23,183 nt of DNA, taken from positions 1 to 23,183 of the forward strand of contig DATLXH010000149.1 in the NCBI GenBank assembly GCA_035576005.1. The letters are read 5' to 3'. Source of the stretch: DATLXH01 sp035576005 (lineage in GTDB: Bacteria; Acidobacteriota; Thermoanaerobaculia; Gp7-AA8). Below the pieces are notes generated by a model. That model was not told where the DNA came from, searched no databases, and was given only the letters and a program-made list of their open reading frames with translations. Shown here in pieces: positions 5,857 through 13,991 of this stretch. The position numbers and the translations under genes are program-made. Position 1 is the first letter of the stretch. The number at the start of each line of letters is the position of its first letter.

Positions 5857-8800
5857 ATGTCTCCATCCTCGAAGGTTTCCCTCCTTCTCTTTGGTTCCGG
5901 CTTCTGCGCACTGATTTATCAGACTGTCTGGCTTCGCGAATTCAGACTGATCTTCGGAGCATCTACGGCAGCGTCGGCAGCAGTGCTCGCGATCTTCATG
6001 GGAGGTCTGGGGGCTGGTAGCCTTCTGCTTGGCAGACGTGCGGATGGCAAGGCCAACCCTCTCGGATTTTATGCCGGTCTCGAGATCGCGATCGCTCTGT
6101 CAGCGGCTGTCACTCCGCTTTTCCTGATCCTGGTTCGGACGATTTACATTGCTCTCGGTGGTTCGCTGTCTCTGGGTGTCGCAGGCGGCGCCCTTCTCCG
6201 GTTGTTTCTGTCGAGTCTGGTGCTTCTGGTGCCGACGGTTCTCATGGGAGGCACCCTTCCTGCGGCGGCCAGGGCGGTCGAGACCTCTCACGATGCGACG
6301 AGGCGGAATTTCGCTCTGCTATATGGAGCGAACACGCTTGGCGCCGTGATTGGAGTGCTGGCTTCGACGTTCTTTCTTCTCGAGCTTCTGGGGAACCGGC
6401 AGACTTTGTGGGCTGCGTCCGCACTGAATCTCCTGGTCGCCCTGGCCGCACGATCGCTATCGCGTTCGCTGACAGCCAGAGAGTCGATGCAGACAGCGGA
6501 GGTGAACCTCGACCCAGGCCTCGAACCTGTCGTGACCGTCGACGAAGAAACTCACGCTGTGCCCGTTCCCCTCATCCTGGGGGCCGCTTCGATCGCGGGA
6601 TTTGCATTCCTTCTCATGGAGCTTGTGTGGTACCGGATGTTAGGTCCGCTTCTGGGAGGATCTTCTTTCACGTTCGGAATTATTCTGGCCGTCGCCCTGC
6701 TGGGTATCGGCCTCGGCGGCGGACTCTATTCTCTTTTTGGCGCAACAAGGCGAGTCACGGCTGCGGGCTTCGCCCTGACCTGTGCGCTCGAGGCACTCTT
6801 CATCGCGATCCCTTTCGCCCTGGGCGATCGCATCGCCCTGATCGCCATGCTCATCCGGCCCATCGGTGCCATCGGCTTTTTCGGGTACGTGGCTGGTTGG
6901 GCAGTCGTGACTGCGATCGTCGTGCTTCCCGCCGCCTTCGTCTCAGGGGTCCAGTTTCCGATGCTGGTCGCGCTTCTGGGTCGCGGCCGCACCGAGGTCG
7001 GCAGGCACATCGGGATGACCTATGCGTGGAACACGGCGGGCGCGATCGCGGGGTCGCTGGCTGGCGGTTTCGGTCTGCTGCCGTTTCTTGGTGCGATTGG
7101 AAGCTGGAAGGGGGTCGTGGTCCTTCTGGCGATTTTAAGCATCGTTACCGTCGTGTTTACATCGAGAGGTCGCAGATTCGGCGCAGGCCCGATTGCTGCG
7201 CTGGTGATCTCGGCTCTATCTCTAGCTCTTCTGTTCAGCACGGGACCCACGGCCGGATGGCGTCACTCACCCATAGGAGTGGGACGGGCACGCGGGCCTC
7301 AGCAGGACCCGAACGATCTGCGCGCGTTTCTCAATGATGCGCGGGCCGGTATCGAGTGGGAGAGGGAAGGCGTGGAGAGCAGCGTTGCGTTAGCCCGAGG
7401 GAACGGGTATGCGTTCATTGTCAACGGAAAATCGGATGGGCACTCGGTACGCGATGCGGGAACACAAGTTATGGCGGCGCTCGTGGGCGCCATTCTTCAC
7501 GGCGCGCCTCGCAATGCGCTGGTTGTCGGGCTTGGCACCGGGAGCAGTGCGGGCTGGCTGGGCGCGATCCCTTCCATGCAGCGCGTGGATGTGGCTGAAC
7601 TCGAGCCAGCGATCGTCGAGGTTGCGGAGGTGTGCTCGCCCGTCAATCGCAGCGCTCTGAAGAATCCGAAAATTCACCTATCGATCGGGGACGCACGCGA
7701 GATTCTCATTACGACGCGCTCACGCTACGACCTTATTTTTTCCGAGCCATCGAATCCGTATCGCGCTGGGATCTCGAGCCTCTTTACACGCGAGTTCTAT
7801 CACGCAGCCAGCGAGCGCCTGAACACTGGAGGCCTTTTCCTGCAATGGCTGCAAGCGTACGAGGTTGACGCCGAGACGATCCGCACGGTCATCGCAACTC
7901 TCAAGAAGGAATTTCGGTTCGTCGAGATCTGGTACACCGCAGGGGGCGACCTTCTGCTGATCGCGTCGGCTCAACCCGTCCGCTACGACGCTGGCATACT
8001 CTCGCGCCGCATCGGAGAGGAGCCGTACCGCAGCGCGCTGCATCATGCGTGGGGTGTAACGGACCTTGCTGGCTTCCTCTCGCATTTCATCGCGCGTGAC
8101 TCCCTTTCCACAGCATTCGCCGCACTGGAGCCTCCCATCAACAGTGACGATCGAAACCATGTGGAGTTCGGTTTCGCGCGGAGTCTGGCGACCAGCACGC
8201 GGTTCAGTCTCGCAGCCTTCAAGAAGTTGTCCGAGTCGAGAAACGAGCACCGGCCCGTGATACGGATGGAGCAGAGTTTGAAGGATGCTCTAATCGAGCG
8301 AACCGCCCTCGGCAGCGAGACAGCGCCGGAAGCAAGGGATCTCGCGAGGCGGGATCCTGGCTTCGTTGAGCGTTCTCTGGCTCGCGCCCAATATACGAAA
8401 GGAAATCTTCCCGGGGCATTGGCTCACTGGGCCAGACAATCGCGCGATCCTGAGACGCTGACGGACCTTGCCATGTTGGCTGAAGGGCTTGCGACATCCG
8501 GGAATGTCCGCGCGCTACCTGTCCTGTCTGAGTTGCGTCGCTGGCAGCCGATGGACGCCGATGCGCTCACGGCCAGGTGGCACGCGAAGCAAGGTAACTA
8601 CGCGGAGGCAGTGGTCGCTCTCGAGTCCGCTTTCGGCCGCTATCGACGCGATCCCTGGACCGATCCCGGAATCATGGCACGCACGCTGACCGTCCTTTAC
8701 AGTGTGGCCGCTTCAGACGCGAGCGGAGCTTATGCAAAACGGCTGTTCACGCTGCTCGAAGCGCCGTTCATTCTCGAGTCGATTCGCGGGGATCGCCTGT

Positions 8801-9027
8801 TCGGTCTCTGGACGCTCGCTCGGATGATCGACAAGAAGACAATCAGCGACTACTCGCGCCGCGCGTTCCTCGCCCACGAGCCTCATGTCCCGTGGCGCGA
8901 GGATTTCCTGCGCAGCCGCGCGATTGCGTATCGCACTCTTCGACACCCGCTTGAAAAGCGTGCGGTGAAAGACTGGCTGGATTTCCAGTCACAGCAACCG
9001 TCGGAAATCTCGCAGGGACTTCAGTGA
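5857..9027 (+). CDS. Fused MFS-like membrane protein / spermidine synthase-like protein
   Basis: A 1056-residue multi-domain protein. The first 460 or so residues are strongly hydrophobic with about 12-14 membrane helices, starting LLLFGSGFCALIYQTVWLREFRLIFG, the hallmark of 'fused MFS/spermidine synthase' proteins. A Rossmann methyltransferase-like domain follows (about 500-710) with the nucleotide loop VVGLGTGSSAG near residue 556 and the motif SEPSNPY near 628, where true spermidine synthases have an Asp-containing DxxDP. Residues from about 760 onward form a soluble, helical, TPR-like tail. Aminopropyl transfer is therefore doubtful; the family's substrate is unknown. No strong Shine-Dalgarno precedes ATG 5857. 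The preceding 213 bases (5644-5856) are rich in small inverted repeats and hold no gene. Confidence 0.85.
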   Translation: MSPSSKVSLLLFGSGFCALIYQTVWLREFRLIFGASTAASAAVLAIFMGGLGAGSLLLGRRADGKANPLGFYAGLEIAIALSAAVTPLFLILVRTIYIALGGSLSLGVAGGALLRLFLSSLVLLVPTVLMGGTLPAAARAVETSHDATRRNFALLYGANTLGAVIGVLASTFFLLELLGNRQTLWAASALNLLVALAARSLSRSLTARESMQTAEVNLDPGLEPVVTVDEETHAVPVPLILGAASIAGFAFLLMELVWYRMLGPLLGGSSFTFGIILAVALLGIGLGGGLYSLFGATRRVTAAGFALTCALEALFIAIPFALGDRIALIAMLIRPIGAIGFFGYVAGWAVVTAIVVLPAAFVSGVQFPMLVALLGRGRTEVGRHIGMTYAWNTAGAIAGSLAGGFGLLPFLGAIGSWKGVVVLLAILSIVTVVFTSRGRRFGAGPIAALVISALSLALLFSTGPTAGWRHSPIGVGRARGPQQDPNDLRAFLNDARAGIEWEREGVESSVALARGNGYAFIVNGKSDGHSVRDAGTQVMAALVGAILHGAPRNALVVGLGTGSSAGWLGAIPSMQRVDVAELEPAIVEVAEVCSPVNRSALKNPKIHLSIGDAREILITTRSRYDLIFSEPSNPYRAGISSLFTREFYHAASERLNTGGLFLQWLQAYEVDAETIRTVIATLKKEFRFVEIWYTAGGDLLLIASAQPVRYDAGILSRRIGEEPYRSALHHAWGVTDLAGFLSHFIARDSLSTAFAALEPPINSDDRNHVEFGFARSLATSTRFSLAAFKKLSESRNEHRPVIRMEQSLKDALIERTALGSETAPEARDLARRDPGFVERSLARAQYTKGNLPGALAHWARQSRDPETLTDLAMLAEGLATSGNVRALPVLSELRRWQPMDADALTARWHAKQGNYAEAVVALESAFGRYRRDPWTDPGIMARTLTVLYSVAASDASGAYAKRLFTLLEAPFILESIRGDRLFGLWTLARMIDKKTISDYSRRAFLAHEPHVPWREDFLRSRAIAYRTLRHPLEKRAVKDWLDFQSQQPSEISQGLQ

Positions 9028-9098
9028 GCGTTGGAGAAGAATGCAGAACAGTTAAGGTCAGGTTCTTTGCTGCTTTGTTGCCCGGCAGGGAAAAGTGA

Positions 9099-9719
9099 AT
9101 GATGAATGATTTCCTGAGCGAAGGACCGAGAGATTCCGGGCTGCGTTTCGTCCTGGCGCACGGGGCTGGATCGGGGATGCGCACGCCCTTCATGGCCGCT
9201 GTCTCGAGAGCACTCGGGGCGGAGGGCATCGAGGTTGTCCGCTTCGAATTTCCCTACATGAAGAGTGGTCGGAAGGCTCCTGACCGGGAACCGGTCCTGC
9301 TGGAGACCTGGCGCTCCGTCGTGGAGCAGCTTGGCGGCGGCTCGGGCCTCGTGATTGGAGGCAAATCAATGGGCGGGCGAATCGGGAGCATGGTAGCCGA
9401 TGAGGTTGGCGCACGCGGACTCGTCTGTCTCGGATATCCCTTTCATCCGCCGGGCAAGCCGGAAACGCTCCGAACCGCACACCTGGAGGCCATAACGACC
9501 CCGACTCTCATCGTGCAGGGAACCCGTGATGCGTTTGGTACTCCCCTGGATGTGGCGGGCTACAAGCTGTCGTCCGCCATCCGCATCGAATGGATCCAGG
9601 ATGCCGATCACTCGTTGAAACAGCGATCGAAAAAGGTTGGCAGCGAGGAAGAAAATCTACGGCAGGCCGTGAGTGCAATGACAACGTTCATCAAGGGGCC
9701 ACCGAGCAGGATTGCGTAA
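9099..9719 (+). CDS. Alpha/beta hydrolase of the KANL3/Tex30-like type
   Basis: A 206-residue compact alpha/beta-hydrolase-fold protein. The oxyanion strand motif LAHGAGSGM, the nucleophile elbow GGKSMGGR (Ser90), an acid position in QGTRDAFG (Asp144) and a catalytic His in DADHSLK (His171) are all present in the right order. The KSMGGR elbow and short length fit the KANL3/Tex30 hydrolase-like family (dienelactone-hydrolase-like), whose bacterial members have no settled substrate. It has no signal peptide, so it is probably cytoplasmic. Two ATGs in a row (9099 and 9102) make the exact start uncertain by one codon; an AGGGAA motif lies upstream. It follows the fusion gene by 71 bases on the same strand and may be co-transcribed. 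Confidence 0.85.
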   Translation: MMNDFLSEGPRDSGLRFVLAHGAGSGMRTPFMAAVSRALGAEGIEVVRFEFPYMKSGRKAPDREPVLLETWRSVVEQLGGGSGLVIGGKSMGGRIGSMVADEVGARGLVCLGYPFHPPGKPETLRTAHLEAITTPTLIVQGTRDAFGTPLDVAGYKLSSAIRIEWIQDADHSLKQRSKKVGSEEENLRQAVSAMTTFIKGPPSRIA

Positions 9720-9764
9720 CGTCGGAAACGCCGGGCTGAGTCCAGAGCAACCGGGGCGGGTGTA

Positions 9765-9899
9765 GGGACGCAGGGCCTGCGTCCGGCACCCAGACATTCG
9801 CATCAGGAATTCTGCATCCGGCATGAACCCTCGTCCAAAGCGATGGCCGACGACAATCTTCTCGGGGGGACAGGGTACCGGACGCACGCCGTGCGTCCC
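9765..9899. repeat. Inverted pair of GGGACGCA palindromes
   Basis: GGGACGCAGGGCCTGCGTCC (9765-9784) is nearly self-palindromic. A second unit at 9878-9899 reads, in inverse orientation, GGGACGCACGGCGTGCGTCC. Both are followed by GG on their outer-to-inner side, so together they form a 135 bp inverted repeat around a spacer of about 90 bases that includes GAATTCTGCATCCGGCATG. It is probably another small dispersed palindromic family. It lies in the 225 bp between convergent genes. Confidence 0.7.
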
Positions 9900-9910
9900 T
9901 GCGCTCGCAT

Positions 9911-9940
9911 TCTGTGAGAAAGCGGGCTAGCCGCCCGGCT
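9911..9940 (-). terminator. Terminator-like hairpin at the end of the pyrimidine cluster, containing an E2/E3-type terminus
   Basis: Read on the - strand, AGCCGGGC-GGCTA-GCCCGCT forms a GC-rich stem with one bulge, followed by TTTCTC. It starts five bases past the amidohydrolase stop codon (9945-9947), so it has the layout of an intrinsic terminator for the - strand cluster. The same bases, TCTGTGAGAAA(-)GCGGGCTAG on the + strand, match the end of hairpin elements E2/E3 with one base missing. The remainder of the element is absent. Confidence 0.5.
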
Positions 9941-9944
9941 CCTC

Positions 9945-10814
9945 TTACGGTTTGACCAGTCCCCCGTAGGTATCGGGGCGTCGGTCGCGGAAGAACTGCC
10001 AGGTGTTCCGAACTTCCCGGATTTTGTCGAGGTCGAGCTCAGCGATGAGCAGCTCGTCCTTGTCTCGTGATGCAGTCGCGATGAACTGGCCGCGGGGATC
10101 GCAGAAATAGCTCTGGCCGTAAAACTCTCCGATGTTCCACGGCGCCTCGTAACCGACACGATTGATCGCGCCGATAAAGTAGCCATTTGCGACTGCGTGC
10201 GCAGGCTGTTCGAGCTTCCAGAGGTACTCCGACAGGCCGGCCACTGTGGCTGAGGGGTTGAAGACGATCTCGGCTCCATTGAGACCGAGCTCCCGCGCAC
10301 CCTCAGGAAAGTGCCGGTCGTAGCAGATGTAAACCCCGATACGCGCATAGCGCGTGTCGAACGTCGGATATCCGAGGTTCCCGGGCCGGAAGTAATACTT
10401 CTCCCAGAAGCCGGGAGCGACGTGAGGGATGTGATTCTTCCGGTATTTCCCGAGGTAGGTTCCATCCGCGTCAATGACGGCGGCGGTGTTGTAGTAGATC
10501 CCGGTTGATTCCTCTTCGTACAGGGGAACGACGATGACCATCTCATGCTTCTTCGCGTATTTCTGCATGAGCCGCGTAGTCGGACCATCGGGGATTTTCT
10601 CGACCGCTTCATACCAACGTGGGTTCTGTTCGGCGCAAAAATATGGGCCGGTAAAGATCTCCTGCATGCAGAGAATTTGAACGCCTTCCGCTCCGGCGCG
10701 ATCGATCAGTTCCAGATGCTTGTCGATATTCGCCTCTCGAATTTTCTCGATCGGCTCATCTGTGCTGCAGGCATTGGTCGCCTGAATCAATCCACACTTG
10801 ACTAGTCTCGGCAT
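9945..10814 (-). CDS. Beta-ureidopropionase-like carbon-nitrogen hydrolase (N-carbamoyl-beta-alanine amidohydrolase)
   Basis: A 289-residue nitrilase-superfamily enzyme with the Glu-Lys-Cys triad in place: Glu52 (CMQEIFTG), Lys126 (GKYRKNHIP) and Cys164 (YICYDRHFPEG). The motifs IPHVAPGFWEKYYF and the C-terminal FFRDRRPDTYGGL are typical of the beta-ureidopropionase/N-carbamoyl-amino-acid branch. Expected reaction: N-carbamoyl-beta-alanine (or the isobutyrate homologue) + water to beta-amino acid + CO2 + NH3, the last step of reductive pyrimidine breakdown. Its place behind the dihydropyrimidinase and transporter genes strongly supports this. N-carbamoyl-putrescine or N-carbamoyl-D-amino acid hydrolase are alternatives. 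AAGGAG precedes ATG 10814, 66 bases after the transporter gene. A terminator-like hairpin follows. Confidence 0.88.
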   Translation of the reverse strand: MPRLVKCGLIQATNACSTDEPIEKIREANIDKHLELIDRAGAEGVQILCMQEIFTGPYFCAEQNPRWYEAVEKIPDGPTTRLMQKYAKKHEMVIVVPLYEEESTGIYYNTAAVIDADGTYLGKYRKNHIPHVAPGFWEKYYFRPGNLGYPTFDTRYARIGVYICYDRHFPEGARELGLNGAEIVFNPSATVAGLSEYLWKLEQPAHAVANGYFIGAINRVGYEAPWNIGEFYGQSYFCDPRGQFIATASRDKDELLIAELDLDKIREVRNTWQFFRDRRPDTYGGLVKP

Positions 10815-10880
10815 GAGAGTCTCCTTTGCTTCATGTCACGTCATTTCCTGAAAGTGCAACCAGAGTGGTTTCATTCGGAC

Positions 10881-12410
10881 TCACGCCGGCAGCAACTCCG
10901 CCTGCCTGTCCCGCCCGCCCCAGGAGAGCAGCAGGTGCGTGAGCGCCGATGCGCCGAATCCGACGAACCAGGCATAGTCGTAAAGAATGCGGAGCTGTGG
11001 GACAACGAGCCCGACCCATGCAAGCCCGCACCCGACCAGGGTGGCGACGACTGCCCGCCAGTTCCATCCCTTCTGGAAACTGTAGGCACCTCTGGTTAGA
11101 TAAAGGTCCTGCAGAGCAAGGTCCGTACGTCTGATGAGCCAGTAGTCCACGACGAGGACTCCGGCAATCGACCCGAGCCCTCCTGAGTAGCCGAGGAGCC
11201 AGGTGAAGATGTAACCCGAGGGGTCGGCCAGCAGTTTCCATGGCTGCATGGCGATACCGAGGATTCCGGTGATCAATCCGCCGAGACGGAAAGAGATCCA
11301 CTTAGGGAAAGCGTTGGCGAAATCGTTCGCCGGAGAAACGACGTTTGCTGCGATGTTGACCGACAGGGTCGCGACTACGACGGTGAACATCGAGATGGCA
11401 ATGACCCAGGGGTTTTTGAATTGTCCGACGAGTTTTACCGGATCCCACAAGTCGTTCATGCTCATGTGCGGGTAGATCACGACGGCAGCGGACGTAATGA
11501 CGACGCCCATCGCCGCGAAAAGGGCCATGGTCGTTGGCAGGGCGACGGTCTGACCGACTACCTGCTCGCGCTGACTTCTTCCGAACCGGGTGAAGTCGGG
11601 CATGTTCAGCGAGAGCGTGGCCCAGAAGCCGATCATCGCCGTGAGCGACGGGATGAACACCGGCCGGAACTCGCGCCATGTGTTGAACTTCCCTTGCTGC
11701 TGAAGGAGATAGCCAACCCCATCGGCTTTCCAGACTGCCCAGCCGAGGAGGATCGCCGTCATCACGAGAACAAAGGGTGCCGCCCAGTTCTCGACTTTGC
11801 GGAGGAGATCCATTCCGCGGAAGATGATCGCAATGTTCATCCCCCAGAAGATGAGAAATGAAAACCACTCGGTGGGTGTGTGACCTCCGAGAGGGGGTCC
11901 GAGTAAGGAGTGCCATGACGGGAGAATGGCGCCGAATAGCGTGTGAAGTGCCTGCCCGCCGATCCAGGCCTGAATGCCGAACCAGCCGCAGGCTACGATT
12001 GCGCGCATGAGCGCCGGCAGGTTCGATCCGATCGTGCCGTAGCTGGCGCGGGCGAAGACGGGAAACGGAATTCCGTACCGCGTTCCCGGGTGAGAGTTGA
12101 GAAGAATCGGGATCAGCACAATGAGGTTGCCGAGCAGGATGGTCAGCAACGCCTGCCACCAGTTCATGCCTGTACTGATCAGTCCGGACGAGAGCATGTA
12201 CGTCGGAATGCAGTGCGCCATCGAGATCCAGAGCGCCGCGTAGTTGTACGTGGTCCAGTTTCGCTCCGCGATGGGGACGGGTGCGAGGTCCTCGTTGTAG
12301 AGCGGGCTCGCTCGTATCGTCGAGTAGTCGCTCAGCTCGACGCGGCCGTCAGGATGTCTGATGACCTCGTTTCGATCTGTTGGATGGAGCGAGGAGTTGT
12401 CAGGAAGCAT
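10881..12410 (-). CDS. NCS1-family nucleobase/hydantoin:cation symporter
   Basis: A 509-residue, roughly 12-helix integral membrane protein of the Nucleobase:Cation Symporter-1 family (Mhp1, PucI, FurA-like). The N-terminal signature LSDYSTIRASPLYNEDLAPVPIAERNWTTYNYAALW runs into helix 1. Trp143 and Gln147 (GWFGIQAWIGGQ) sit with the spacing of Mhp1 Trp117/Gln121, which contact the substrate ring and hydantoin. Later motifs GFWATLSLNMPDFTRF and SVNIAANVVSPANDFAN fit helices 6 and 8. It would import uracil, hydantoin, allantoin or a related base with Na+ or H+. The neighbouring dihydropyrimidinase and ureidopropionase genes point to pyrimidines or hydantoins. The start ATG 12410 has no strong Shine-Dalgarno; the gap to the upstream gene is 56 bases, compatible with one operon. 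Confidence 0.92.
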   Translation of the reverse strand: MLPDNSSLHPTDRNEVIRHPDGRVELSDYSTIRASPLYNEDLAPVPIAERNWTTYNYAALWISMAHCIPTYMLSSGLISTGMNWWQALLTILLGNLIVLIPILLNSHPGTRYGIPFPVFARASYGTIGSNLPALMRAIVACGWFGIQAWIGGQALHTLFGAILPSWHSLLGPPLGGHTPTEWFSFLIFWGMNIAIIFRGMDLLRKVENWAAPFVLVMTAILLGWAVWKADGVGYLLQQQGKFNTWREFRPVFIPSLTAMIGFWATLSLNMPDFTRFGRSQREQVVGQTVALPTTMALFAAMGVVITSAAVVIYPHMSMNDLWDPVKLVGQFKNPWVIAISMFTVVVATLSVNIAANVVSPANDFANAFPKWISFRLGGLITGILGIAMQPWKLLADPSGYIFTWLLGYSGGLGSIAGVLVVDYWLIRRTDLALQDLYLTRGAYSFQKGWNWRAVVATLVGCGLAWVGLVVPQLRILYDYAWFVGFGASALTHLLLSWGGRDRQAELLPA

Positions 12411-12466
12411 GGTCGATATTGTTTTGCTGTGGGATCAACTCTCGTCAAAGGGGAGGTATCCGTGTC

Positions 12467-13900
12467 TCATACATCGCGGCTGCCCGGCTCACTCTTCCGA
12501 CCTGGTCCGTCGACTCGTGGTGAATTGAATTCTCCGCGTTTGAGGAATTGTCCCATGCCGGGCTTACCAACATACTTCCCCTCGTCGATGATGACTTGTC
12601 CCCGCGACAGAACGGTCTTCGTTACGCCGCGCACTTTGACGCCTTCGTAGCAGGAGTAGTCCACGTTCATGTGATGACTTTTTGCGCTGATGGTCATCTC
12701 TTCGTTCGGGTCGAATATGACCAGGTCGGCGTCGGAGCCGACGGCAACCGTCCCTTTCCGCGGGAAGAGACCGAAGATCTTTGCCGCTGCGGTCGAAGTG
12801 ATTTCTACGAAACGATTCAGCGAAATCCTGCCGCTGACAACGCCGCCGTTGTGGATCAGGCTCATCCGATGCTCAACGCCGGGTCCTCCGTTTGGAATCT
12901 TCGAGAAGTCGTCTTTTCCGAGTTGCTTCTGATCCTTGAAACAGAAAGGGCAGTGGTCCGTCGAGATGACCTGGAGATCGTTCGTCCTTATTCCGCGCCA
13001 GAGCCGCTCCTGGTTTTCAATCGGGCGGAGCGGGGGAGTCATCACGTACTTTGCACCCTCGAAACCCGGACCTTCGTAAAGGCTCTGGTCGAGGAAGAGA
13101 TACTGGGGACACGTCTCCGCGTAGGCGGGGAGCCCGAGATCACGCGCGCGTACGACCTCCTGGAGCGCGTCGTCCGAGCTCAGGTGGACGATGTAAACGG
13201 GCGACTCGGCCATCTCAGCCAGAGCGATCGCGCGGTGGACGCCCTCGGCCTCGGCTTTCGTCGGGCGGGTCAGCGCATGGTATTTCGGAGCCGTGTGCCC
13301 GGCCTCGAGCGCCCGTTTGACGAGTACGTCGATCACTACACCGTTCTCTGCATGCATGCAGATGAGCCCACCAGCCTCTCCGGCGGTCATCATCGCTTTG
13401 AAGATCGTCCCGTCATCAACGAGAAAGACTCCGGGATAGGCCATGAATAGCTTGAAGCTCGAAATGCCCTGGCGAATCAGCCCCTTCATCTCATCGAACC
13501 TGCTGTCGGGCAGGTCGGTGCAGATGAGGTGAAACCCGTAATCGATCGATGTGCGGCCTTCCGCCTTTTCGAACCAGACATCGACTGCTTCGGTTAGCGA
13601 CTGCCCTTTCGATTGAACGGCGAAGTCGATGATGGTGGTGGTGCCGCCGTGAGCTGCGGCAATCGTCCCGGTCTCGAAATTGTCTGACGAAGAGGTACCG
13701 CCGAAAGGCAGATCGAGGTGGGTGTGAGGATCGATTCCGCCAGGTATGACCAATCTCCTTTTCGCGTCGATAATCCTGTCCATGCCCGCGTCTGGAAGGT
13801 TCCTTCCAATCAGAGCAATCGTCTCATCCTCAATGATGAGGTCAGCATCGTAGTCATCGACGGCCGTCACAATGCGGCCGTTTTTGATCAGGGTCTTCAT
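12467..13900 (-). CDS. hydA: Dihydropyrimidinase / D-hydantoinase
   Basis: A 477-residue cyclic amidohydrolase of normal family length. Metal ligands and the carboxylated lysine are visible: His59 and His61 (DPHTHLD), Lys150 (SSFKLFMAY), His183 (CMHAENG), His239 (IVHLSS) and Asp315 (STDHCPF). The pattern is that of dihydropyrimidinases rather than allantoinases or dihydroorotases. It opens dihydrouracil or dihydrothymine to the N-carbamoyl-beta-amino acid, or 5-substituted hydantoins to N-carbamoyl-D-amino acids. GGGAGG before ATG 13900 supports the start. It is flanked by the PreA-like gene (91 bases upstream) and the NCS1 transporter gene (56 bases downstream) on the same strand. The last 20 or so residues are a Gly/Pro/Arg-rich tail. 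Confidence 0.95.
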   Translation of the reverse strand: MKTLIKNGRIVTAVDDYDADLIIEDETIALIGRNLPDAGMDRIIDAKRRLVIPGGIDPHTHLDLPFGGTSSSDNFETGTIAAAHGGTTTIIDFAVQSKGQSLTEAVDVWFEKAEGRTSIDYGFHLICTDLPDSRFDEMKGLIRQGISSFKLFMAYPGVFLVDDGTIFKAMMTAGEAGGLICMHAENGVVIDVLVKRALEAGHTAPKYHALTRPTKAEAEGVHRAIALAEMAESPVYIVHLSSDDALQEVVRARDLGLPAYAETCPQYLFLDQSLYEGPGFEGAKYVMTPPLRPIENQERLWRGIRTNDLQVISTDHCPFCFKDQKQLGKDDFSKIPNGGPGVEHRMSLIHNGGVVSGRISLNRFVEITSTAAAKIFGLFPRKGTVAVGSDADLVIFDPNEEMTISAKSHHMNVDYSCYEGVKVRGVTKTVLSRGQVIIDEGKYVGKPGMGQFLKRGEFNSPRVDGPGRKSEPGSRDV

Positions 13901-13919
13901 GCAACCTCCCGGTTAGTGA

Positions 13920-13938
13920 GAATGCAGAATGCAGAATG
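13920..13938. repeat. Short tandem repeat (GAATGCA)n
   Basis: Two and a half copies of the heptamer GAATGCA (13920-13938) lie in the 91 bp between the PreA-like and hydantoinase genes. Related GAATTCTGCAT and GAATGCAGAA words occur near 9809 and 9035. It may be part of a dispersed microsatellite-like sequence. It does not obviously disrupt the operon. Confidence 0.55.
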
Positions 13939-13991
13939 TCCTTGGTGCTGAGTCTTCGCTCCTCGTTGTCAGCGCGCTGATAAATCCAGAC

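Noticed and set aside
6408..7337. 309-codon open frame inside the membrane fusion gene
   Set aside because: It is a shifted-frame shadow of a well-supported hydrophobic protein; its translation is Arg-rich and disordered.
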